Below are positions 1 through 5,734 of a DNA stretch of 6,143 nucleotides, in pieces; position 1 is the stretch's first letter, and every line of letters begins with the position of its first letter. Where the stretch lies: positions 1 to 6,143 of the forward strand of contig SLRF01000009.1 in NCBI GenBank assembly GCA_007131065.1, read 5' to 3'. Source of the DNA: Candidatus Saccharimonadota bacterium. Its GTDB lineage: Bacteria; Patescibacteriota; Saccharimonadia; QS-5-54-17. A program made the translations under genes and the position numbers. The notes below the pieces were generated by a model that saw nothing but the letters and a program-made list of their open reading frames with translations, searched no databases and had not been told where the DNA came from.

Positions 1-725
1 ATTACTGGCCGAAATATCTAGACGAACAGAAAGTTGGTCCCATCCGACGCATGGCTATTAGGCGCATGGTGCATAGATTGCGAATCTGGGACTACGCTGG
101 AGCATCGAGAGTGGACCGCTTCATAGCTAATTCCAAAACCACCCAAAAACGCATCGATAAATTCTACGGACGAAAGTCCCAGATTATATACCCTCCGGCC
201 GACCTTAGCTTTGCCGACGAAGAAAAAAGCGACTACTACGTGACCCTGGGAATGTTAACGCCATACAAAAAGATCGACATCGCCATAGAAGCCTTCAACG
301 TATCCGGCAAGAAACTAAAAATCATTGGGGACGGACCAGACAGAAAGCGACTAGAAGAGTTAGCTGAAAGCAATATTGAATTCGTTGGATTTGTTTCAGA
401 AAGCGAACGTACTAAACTCCTGAGTAAAGCTCGCGGACTGATATTTCCTAACGTTGAAGATTTCGGAATCGCACCAATAGACGCCATGGCAGCCGGTTGT
501 CCAGTAATCGCCTACAATTCAGGAGGCGCTACTGAAACCGTAGTCGATGGAACTACTGGCGTATTGTTTGACGAGCAGACCCCCCAAATGCTCAACGAAG
601 CAGTGCTTCGTTCCGAATCTATTACCTACAAAACGCAGGATCTGCACCAACAATCAGAAAAATTTAGCTCTCAACACTTCAGAAACGCTATAACCAATGC
701 ACTCAACCAATATGAGCGACCATAG
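1..725 (+). CDS. GT4-family glycosyltransferase, 3' part (5' end lies before the window)
   Basis: The frame is open from base 3 onward with no stop. The residues before the first ATG (base 51), YWPKYLDEQKVGPIRR, match the usual interior of this family, so 51 is an internal Met and the gene starts upstream of the window. About 240 residues are visible. The end of the N-terminal acceptor half (RVDRFIANS, then IYPPAD) is followed by the donor-binding half: LGMLTPYKK, IIGDGPDRKRLE, FVGFVSESE, and EDFGIAPIDAMAAGCPVIAY with GGATETV. This is the WbaZ/RfbU-like mannosyltransferase style of GT4 (GT-B fold, retaining), which transfers a sugar from a nucleotide donor to a lipid-linked glycan at the cytoplasmic membrane. 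The exact sugar cannot be read. In the EX7E motif the second acid is Asp (codon 480-482) rather than the usual Glu. The end overlaps the next gene, a WecG/TagA-like transferase, which supports a surface-polysaccharide operon. Confidence 0.9.
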   Translation, partial: YWPKYLDEQKVGPIRRMAIRRMVHRLRIWDYAGASRVDRFIANSKTTQKRIDKFYGRKSQIIYPPADLSFADEEKSDYYVTLGMLTPYKKIDIAIEAFNVSGKKLKIIGDGPDRKRLEELAESNIEFVGFVSESERTKLLSKARGLIFPNVEDFGIAPIDAMAAGCPVIAYNSGGATETVVDGTTGVLFDEQTPQMLNEAVLRSESITYKTQDLHQQSEKFSSQHFRNAITNALNQYERP

Positions 726-1584
726 ACGCCTATCCATACTAGGAGTAAACGTCGATCCGTTGACGATCGACGACGCCATAACCAAAATTATCGACCGTAG
801 TCAACAAAAAGGATCGGTATTCGTAGTCAAGCCGTATGTAGAATTCTTTCGAGAAGACTACAGCAAACTTCTTAATCAAGCCTGGCTGTCTCTACCCGAC
901 GGAGTCGCCTTGCAGTGGGCCGCCCATTACCAGCAAGGACCGGGAACACTCAGGAGATTGTTTACTACGCTGGTCAGTATCGTGCTCCGACCAGAAAGAA
1001 TCCGCCATCCTGTGCCTGATAAATTCGCCGGTACCAATTTTACCTGGCCACTTCTAGAATCTGCAGCCGCGCATGATCGAAGCGTTTACCTCGTTGGCTC
1101 GCCATACCACAAGAACATAGATCACACGAAAAAGACCATAGAAGCCGGAATTGCCGATATAGATATAGTCGGAACCATGCCAGGAAGGGATGAAAGCGGC
1201 GGATTCAGTCCTAATCTAGAACAAAAGCTCTTGGATGATTTGCAAGAAAAAGAGCCCGATATTGTCCTAGTCGGCATCGGTTTCCCCAGACAGGAAATGC
1301 TTATGCAGAGACTAGCTCCAAAAATCAAAAAGGGCGTACTCATAGGGGAAGGGGGGACTTTCGACTATAGGCTTTTCGGTGGTGCGCACAAAAAAGCTCC
1401 GGAGTTGATGCAAAGACTCGGACTAGAATGGTTTTGGCGTCTACTGCTTCAGCCCAGTCGCATCAAAAGACAGCTTGCCATACCGAAATTTATATGGCGT
1501 ATGTATCGTTTTACAAAAGCGGGTGCCACACAGTATCATAAGGTAAACCTAAAAAAACATAAGCGGGTCAATAAGAAACTATGA
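712..1584 (+). CDS. WecG/TagA/CpsF-family glycosyltransferase (GT26)
   Basis: About 290 residues. The family transfers a sugar (ManNAc or ManNAcA in characterised members) onto an undecaprenyl-linked acceptor at the membrane. Motifs, numbered from the ATG at 712: ILGVNVDPLT near the N-terminus, LNQAWLSLPDG with the presumed catalytic Asp63, KFAGTNF near 105, VGIGFPRQE (187-195), GEGGTFDY (213-220), and the C-terminal appendage APELMQRLGLEWFWRLL with QPSRIKRQ, whose arginines complete the active site in TagA. The last 25 residues are very basic, which suits membrane docking. Two departures from TagA are visible: KPYVEF where TxNxE is expected, and roughly 20 extra residues after PDG. Start: 712 leaves a usual short lead before ILGV. 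An ATG at 697 is also in frame; neither has a Shine-Dalgarno. The gene overlaps the upstream GT by 14 bases (29 if 697) and shares ATGA with the next gene, so translational coupling is likely. Confidence 0.9.
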   Translation: MSDHRRLSILGVNVDPLTIDDAITKIIDRSQQKGSVFVVKPYVEFFREDYSKLLNQAWLSLPDGVALQWAAHYQQGPGTLRRLFTTLVSIVLRPERIRHPVPDKFAGTNFTWPLLESAAAHDRSVYLVGSPYHKNIDHTKKTIEAGIADIDIVGTMPGRDESGGFSPNLEQKLLDDLQEKEPDIVLVGIGFPRQEMLMQRLAPKIKKGVLIGEGGTFDYRLFGGAHKKAPELMQRLGLEWFWRLLLQPSRIKRQLAIPKFIWRMYRFTKAGATQYHKVNLKKHKRVNKKL

Positions 1585-2672
1585 AATGCACCACTTGCAC
1601 TAAGTCAGATTTCGAGTCTATACATGGGCGAGTTTTCTGTGCTAACTGTGGTGTAGATGCTGCAAAACGATTACAAAACTTTTCTTCAACGACCCGTTCC
1701 AACCCAAGCCCTGAGAAGATTGGAGGTGCCGAGCCACAAGTGCTAGACCTTAGCGCCAACACTAATCCGGAGCGAACCGTCGAGGCGAAACCGGGCCCGG
1801 ATCCGAGACTGCTGGATCTGACACAGAAAGCACCCGCCCCGCAGGAGCCGAGCCCGCGCGTTGATACCCCACCACAAAATACACACGCCCAATCACTGCA
1901 TCTTCGACCTAAAGTCGTAGAGGACAATCGTCCAAATATCACCGAGCCACAACCACCTATAGACGAAGCACTGATACCTCAACAAGAAACTCCTCAAACC
2001 AGCCAGCTAGAATCGGTCTTCTCTGGTGCCACCGAGGAAATTTCAAACACACAAATCGAACCGACACACATGCAGCCACACCAAACCTACTCACTAAAGA
2101 GCGATACCGACGATCAAGACGTACTGAGTGATGCTGCAAGTCCGCCGCAATACCAAGAGCAACAAGAGCAACCACGGGAAAGGAAGGTCAAAAAAACACG
2201 TTTCGGATTTGGCAGTATTTTTGCAAATGCAGCCATGCGCACAAGTGCAATCGTTCTTAGCATGGTGTTGCTGACTGGCTACGTTACTTATCTAAATTAT
2301 CCCAATATCACGCTTCGTGTTGCAGCCAATAGAGCCAACATCGAAGCAAGCATGCCCGGTTACATACCTAACGGATACAGTTTTTCCGGCCCGATTACGC
2401 ATAGTCCTGGGCAGCTGGTTATAAATTTTGGCAACAAACAAGGCGGAATTACTCTGAAACAAAGCCAGACAAGATGGGACTCTCAAAGCCTCCTAGAAAA
2501 CAAGATACGACTCAGTACCAGCTCATACGATACTTACCGAGAGAACGGTCTGACTATTTACACTTACGATAATCGACACGCCGCCTGGATCAACAGTGGC
2601 ATACTCTATGAGATAGAGAGCGAATCCGAATTAGACCCCGAAGAAATTATCCGAATGGCTAGCAGCCTCTAA
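1581..2672 (+). CDS. Zinc-ribbon, single-TM protein with exported DUF4367-like domain
   Basis: 363 residues. Order: an N-terminal zinc ribbon with CxxC pairs at C3/C6 and C20/C23; a long low-complexity Pro/Gln/Glu-rich linker (about 35-200, surely disordered); a basic stretch RERKVKKTR (200-207); one TM helix (about 219-238); then a C-terminal domain (about 245-363). The C-terminal domain carries PGYIPNGYSFSGP, LVINF, GITLKQSQTRWDS, GLTIYTYDNRHAAWINSG and IIRMASSL, a pattern I recognise as DUF4367-like. By the positive-inside rule the zinc ribbon is cytoplasmic and the C-terminal domain faces outward. This layout recalls envelope sensors and anti-sigma-type proteins, but no sigma factor is visible and I assign no function. 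The start ATG overlaps the TGA of the TagA-like gene (ATGA), so it is probably translated by coupling. A 74-base stretch in the linker (1787-1860) is about 70% G+C, well above its surroundings. Confidence 0.85.
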   Translation: MKCTTCTKSDFESIHGRVFCANCGVDAAKRLQNFSSTTRSNPSPEKIGGAEPQVLDLSANTNPERTVEAKPGPDPRLLDLTQKAPAPQEPSPRVDTPPQNTHAQSLHLRPKVVEDNRPNITEPQPPIDEALIPQQETPQTSQLESVFSGATEEISNTQIEPTHMQPHQTYSLKSDTDDQDVLSDAASPPQYQEQQEQPRERKVKKTRFGFGSIFANAAMRTSAIVLSMVLLTGYVTYLNYPNITLRVAANRANIEASMPGYIPNGYSFSGPITHSPGQLVINFGNKQGGITLKQSQTRWDSQSLLENKIRLSTSSYDTYRENGLTIYTYDNRHAAWINSGILYEIESESELDPEEIIRMASSL

Positions 2673-2738
2673 ACTGCACCGATTAGTTCCGACCCACAAT
2701 CTTGCAACTTTAAATAATAACCTTAAATCGGACACTTT

Positions 2739-2743
2739 AGGAG
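2739..2743 (+). promoter_or_regulatory. AGGAG Shine-Dalgarno-like element with 1-base spacing
   Basis: AGGAG ends one base before the ATG at 2745. It is the only purine-rich anti-SD match near any start in the window, but usual spacing is about 5-9 bases, so as written it would not position this ATG well. It may be fortuitous, or initiation here may not depend on it. No in-frame ATG, GTG or TTG exists at a better distance downstream. Confidence 0.3.
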
Positions 2744-2744
2744 T

Positions 2745-3203
2745 ATGAGCGAACAGCTAGATATCTACACCGACCCTACTCACAATCTAGAAGACTACAC
2801 GCTAGATCGAGAGACTCTGCGCAATGAATGCGTGGATAGCTTCCTAGCAGCTGTCGATACAAAGGATCCCGACATTATAATGGCTAGCGCAAGCGACTTG
2901 AAGCAATTTCTAGATCAGGAGTTAGAGCCCTGGAATTCAACTCTACATGACCTGCGCCAGCAGCAAATACTTCATCTAAGAGATCCGGGTAGTCCTCCCA
3001 CCGACTGGGAACTGCTCAATACGGCTGTAACTGAAACATTTGGTAGAGTATTTTCCGGTAGATCTCTAAAGGGCGTGGTGTTGCATGAGTTCATTCGGTA
3101 CGTCTTAGAGGACAACAGGCCATTTACCATATCTCCATTACACAGACTCAAGAAGACAGGTGCTGCATCCATCAACTTCGATCAAATTTACACTTTCGAG
3201 TAA
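2745..3203 (+). CDS. Hypothetical protein, 152 residues, not recognised
   Basis: I do not recognise this protein. It is soluble-looking: no signal peptide, no hydrophobic segment long enough for a membrane helix, and a single Cys (in RNECVDSF). The first two thirds are acidic and probably helical (LRNECVDSFLAAVDTKDP, then SDLKQFLDQELEPW). The C-terminal third is more basic (GRSLKGVVLHEFIRYVLEDNRP, then LHRLKKTG). The ORF is credible because codon use resembles the neighbours (many CTA Leu codons), it fills the space between two clear genes on the same strand, and it ends in tandem stops (TAATAA, 3201-3206). An AGGAG lies just one base before the ATG, unusually close; the next in-frame ATG would cost 45 residues, so 2745 is kept. 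It is separated by 72 bases from the zinc-ribbon gene and 61 bases from gltX, and shares no obvious function with either. It may be a lineage-specific Saccharibacteria protein, but that is inference. Confidence 0.75.
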   Translation: MSEQLDIYTDPTHNLEDYTLDRETLRNECVDSFLAAVDTKDPDIIMASASDLKQFLDQELEPWNSTLHDLRQQQILHLRDPGSPPTDWELLNTAVTETFGRVFSGRSLKGVVLHEFIRYVLEDNRPFTISPLHRLKKTGAASINFDQIYTFE

Positions 3204-3251
3204 TAAGAAGCTGTCCTCTGCATGTGCTTAGACTTTATATATTTTCTCATC

Positions 3252-3257
3252 TAAACT
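3252..3257 (+). promoter_or_regulatory. Candidate -10 element (TAAACT) of a leaderless gltX transcript
   Basis: TAAACT fits TANNNT and ends exactly 7 bases before the gltX ATG at 3265, so a transcript would start at or next to the A of ATG. The gene has no Shine-Dalgarno, which agrees with leaderless initiation. No good -35 is seen. An alternative is an AT-rich -10 in TTTATATATTTT (3234-3245), which would give a leader of some 15 bases. Confidence 0.4.
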
Positions 3258-3264
3258 AACTATC

Positions 3265-4659
3265 ATGAGTAAATCCAAGATTCGAATCCGTTATGCCCCT
3301 AGTCCGACAGGACTGCAACACCCCGGAGGCGTACGCACCGCACTTTTTGCCTGGCTCTATGCCCGACACGAAAATGGCGACATGATACTGCGCATCGAAG
3401 ATACAGATAAATCTAGAGAAGTAGAAGGAGCCACCGAATACATCTACGAATCGCTAGCTTGGCTAGGAATCGAATGGGACGAAGGCCCAGACAAAGGCGG
3501 CGAATACGGGCCCTACAAACAATCGGAGCGACTAGATATATACCGTCAATACGCTATGCAGTTACTAGAGCAGGGCCTAGCTTATGCAGACCCATACACT
3601 AACGAGGAGGTCCAGCAGTTCCGTGAGCAATCCCAAGAAGCTAGCAAACCCTTCCTGTTCCGAGACTATCGACCAGACAGCCCACCGGAGTGGAAAGAGG
3701 GTCTGCCACTACGATTTAAGGTCCCCGATCTAAAGACGTACGAATGGGAAGACGCAGTACGTGGCCAATCAAAAGCCGGACCGGAATCTCTTGATGACTT
3801 CATCATACTCAAAAGCGACGGATACCCGACGTATAACTTTGCTAACGTGATAGACGATCACCTGATGAAAATTACGCACGTACTGCGCGGCGAGGAATAC
3901 ATCGCCTCCATACCAAAGTATCTTTCTCTCTACGAGGCCCTGGGATGGGAAGCTCCGATTAATGCCACTATGCCACTGGTGCTAGGTAGTACCGGAGGAA
4001 AGAAGCTCTCCAAGCGTGATGGCTCACTCCCGATACTGGAGTACCGCACTCTAGGCTACCTACCTGTAGCGATTAATAATTTCCTAGCCACCCTAGGCTG
4101 GAATGACGGTACTGAGCAGGAGATATATACTATCGATGAACTCAAAAATAAATTTACTATTGAACGCTTGCAAAAAGCCCCTGCTCGCTTCGATATCGAG
4201 CGTCTCAACTATCTTAATGGTGCTCACATTCGCAAGCTTTCACTCCAGGAGCTGTATAGTTTGTCCAGCCCATACTGGCCGGAGTCATCTAAAGACTACG
4301 ATGATGGATACCGACAAAAAGTACTGGGGTTAATTCACGAACGTCTGAAATTCCTAAGCGAGATACCCGAACTGACGGAATTCTTCTTCACAGACCCTGA
4401 AAATACTTTTCAGCCAAACGAAGAGCAAGCAGAATGGCTAGGGCGCACCCTTAATTCACTGGAAGGAAGCGACTTCACCGAAGACGACCTTGAAAACAGA
4501 CTCCGCAATCTATCGATAGAACTGGAAGTAAAGCCTGGCAAACTATTTATGGTCATTCGCCAAGCAGTCACCGGCAGCAAGGTTTCTCCCGGACTATTTG
4601 AGACGCTAAACACCCTTGGAAAAGACACTGTAATACAAAGGATAAAAACCATCGCCTAA
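3265..4659 (+). CDS. gltX: Glutamyl-tRNA synthetase (class I aaRS)
   Basis: 464 residues, full length for bacterial GluRS (about 460-510). It attaches glutamate to tRNA-Glu in the cytoplasm using ATP. Landmarks: IRYAPSPTG (8-16) with the HIGH signature as HPGG (19-22) and VRTALFAWLYARH; RIEDTDKSRE (43-52); WLGIEWDEGP (66-75); the catalytic-domain stretch YPTYNFANVIDDHLM; VLRGEEYIASIPKYLSLYEALGW (206 on); KLSKRDG (247-253) as the KMSKS motif; GYLPVAINNFLATLGW; and a C-terminal anticodon-binding domain ending in KPGKLFMVIRQAVTG (423-437) and LFETLNTLGKDTVIQRI. Where many GluRSs carry a Cys zinc site after AYxC, this one has AYADPYT and no Cys, so that zinc site is absent. Whether it also charges tRNA-Gln for GatCAB cannot be read here. 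The ATG at 3265 has no Shine-Dalgarno but has a -10-like hexamer at leaderless distance. Confidence 0.97.
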   Translation: MSKSKIRIRYAPSPTGLQHPGGVRTALFAWLYARHENGDMILRIEDTDKSREVEGATEYIYESLAWLGIEWDEGPDKGGEYGPYKQSERLDIYRQYAMQLLEQGLAYADPYTNEEVQQFREQSQEASKPFLFRDYRPDSPPEWKEGLPLRFKVPDLKTYEWEDAVRGQSKAGPESLDDFIILKSDGYPTYNFANVIDDHLMKITHVLRGEEYIASIPKYLSLYEALGWEAPINATMPLVLGSTGGKKLSKRDGSLPILEYRTLGYLPVAINNFLATLGWNDGTEQEIYTIDELKNKFTIERLQKAPARFDIERLNYLNGAHIRKLSLQELYSLSSPYWPESSKDYDDGYRQKVLGLIHERLKFLSEIPELTEFFFTDPENTFQPNEEQAEWLGRTLNSLEGSDFTEDDLENRLRNLSIELEVKPGKLFMVIRQAVTGSKVSPGLFETLNTLGKDTVIQRIKTIA

Positions 4660-4672
4660 TCGGTGGGCAGTT

Positions 4673-4681
4673 TGCTATACT
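4673..4681 (+). promoter_or_regulatory. Extended -10 promoter (TGCTATACT), probably leaderless, for the DUF3048 gene
   Basis: TGC precedes TATACT (4676-4681), a 5 of 6 match to TATAAT with the TGn extension. The hexamer ends 7 bases before the ATG at 4689, so the expected transcription start falls on or next to that A. No Shine-Dalgarno is present and the -35 region is poor, as is common with extended -10 promoters. It would drive the DUF3048 gene and the sensor gene behind it. Confidence 0.5.
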
Positions 4682-4688
4682 TGTGCTT

Positions 4689-5732
4689 ATGCACATAAAC
4701 GCTAAGACCTGGCTCAAAGCACATTGGAAGCCTCTGCTAGGCGGACTATTGCTTTGTATCATTCTCGTAGGCGGAGCCTGGGCCGCTCAACTAGATTCCG
4801 GAACTATATCCCAGAGAATAGAACGCAATACCTCCACTCAGGACGAAACACCTATTACCGAACCGGCACCATTGACCGGTGTAGAAGTAGAACCACACAT
4901 AGCAAGACGCCCCATAACGGCAGTCATGCTCGAGAACTCTCCCAACGCCCGGCCACAAACCGGACTCGATAGCGCCGGAATAGTATTCGAAGCGGTAGCC
5001 GAAGGCGGCATCACTAGATTTCTAGCCTTTTACCAAGACACCACTCCACAGGAAGTCGGACCGATCCGAAGTCTCCGCCCATACTTCGTAGACTGGTTTA
5101 TGGGTTTTGACGCAGCAGTAGCACACGTAGGAGGTAGTGGGGAGGCGCTCCAGCTCGTAGACCGACGCGGAGCTAAAAGCCTCAACGAGATGCGCCACAG
5201 CGGACCATACTTTAGAAGTAGCGACCGCTTAGCGCCCCACAACATGTACGCATCGATGAGCGGCCTACGAGACTTGCAAAGACAGCTCAATCTAGATAAC
5301 AACCAATTCAAAACCATACCTAGAAGTGACGATTCACCCAGCTCGGAACCGAACGCACCACAAATCACTATCGACTTCTCAAGCTCACTCTACCAAGCAC
5401 AGTTTAGATACGACTCCGAAAACAACAATTACCGCCGCTTCATGGCCGGCTCACCGCACATCGACCGAGCGACAGGCAATGCAATACGTAGCAAGAACGT
5501 AGTCGTAATAAAGATGCCCACCACCAGAGACGGACAATACGAAGTCATGCAGACCATAGGAAGCGGCGATGCATTACTATTCAAGGACGGAACGGTACAC
5601 GAGATCCGCTGGCGCCAAAGCAGCTACAATGACCGCGTGGAGCTAATAGATGCAAACGGCAATGAAGTAGCACTCAATCGCGGTGACTCCTGGTTCTCGA
5701 TACTACCGAGTGGAAGAACGGTTAGTTACTGA
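4689..5732 (+). CDS. DUF3048 (YerB-like) membrane-anchored exported protein
   Basis: 347 residues from the ATG at 4689. A GTG at 4683 is in frame, but it lies one base after the predicted -10 hexamer, so 4689 is preferred. After a basic N-terminus comes a hydrophobic helix (about 15-33), a signal anchor or signal peptide with a possible AWA cleavage site (30-32). There is no credible lipobox, unlike Bacillus YerB, which is a putative lipoprotein. A Thr/Pro/Glu-rich spacer (about 38-65) leads to the N-terminal DUF3048 domain: RRPITAVMLENSPNARPQTG, FEAVAEGGITRFLAFY, GPIRSLRPYFVDW, HVGGSGEA and LAPHNMYAS. The C-terminal part (about 225-345; VVVIKMPTT, YEVMQTIGSGDALLFKDG, WFSILPSG) matches the usual DUF3048 C-terminal domain. 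The biochemical role of the family is unknown; an envelope location is inferred from the N-terminus. The sensor gene starts 2 bases after the stop, so the two are almost certainly co-transcribed. Confidence 0.9.
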   Translation: MHINAKTWLKAHWKPLLGGLLLCIILVGGAWAAQLDSGTISQRIERNTSTQDETPITEPAPLTGVEVEPHIARRPITAVMLENSPNARPQTGLDSAGIVFEAVAEGGITRFLAFYQDTTPQEVGPIRSLRPYFVDWFMGFDAAVAHVGGSGEALQLVDRRGAKSLNEMRHSGPYFRSSDRLAPHNMYASMSGLRDLQRQLNLDNNQFKTIPRSDDSPSSEPNAPQITIDFSSSLYQAQFRYDSENNNYRRFMAGSPHIDRATGNAIRSKNVVVIKMPTTRDGQYEVMQTIGSGDALLFKDGTVHEIRWRQSSYNDRVELIDANGNEVALNRGDSWFSILPSGRTVSY

Positions 5733-5734
5733 TT

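Noticed and set aside
1568..1942. 124-codon antisense ORF opposite the zinc-ribbon gene
   Set aside because: It is opposite a gene with clear zinc-ribbon and DUF4367-like domains; its translation is a Ser/Gly/Cys-rich low-complexity product of the Pro-rich linker read backwards.
2702..2729. TTGCAA with TTAAAT/TAAATC as a promoter for the 152-residue protein
   Set aside because: Spacing is 15-16 bases and both boxes are poor; AT-rich intergenic sequence gives such matches by chance.
2679..2731. Inverted repeat CCGATT / AATCGG in the gap after the zinc-ribbon gene, as a terminator or operator
   Set aside because: Only 6 base pairs with a 41-base loop and no following T-run; chance is likely.
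3208..3230. AAGC...GCTT stem before TTTATATATTTT as a terminator ahead of gltX
   Set aside because: The stem is 4 base pairs with a 14-base loop, too weak; the AT-rich stretch is more likely promoter-related.
4103..4333. 76-codon same-strand ORF inside gltX
   Set aside because: It lies out of frame within the continuous GluRS sequence and its product has no family features.
4683..4688. GTG start for the DUF3048 gene, adding two residues
   Set aside because: It lies one base after the predicted -10 hexamer, so it would not be on the transcript; the ATG at 4689 is at the expected transcription start.
5030..5368. 112-codon antisense ORF opposite the DUF3048 gene
   Set aside because: Shadow of a well-recognised domain; the translation has no recognisable motif and no start context.
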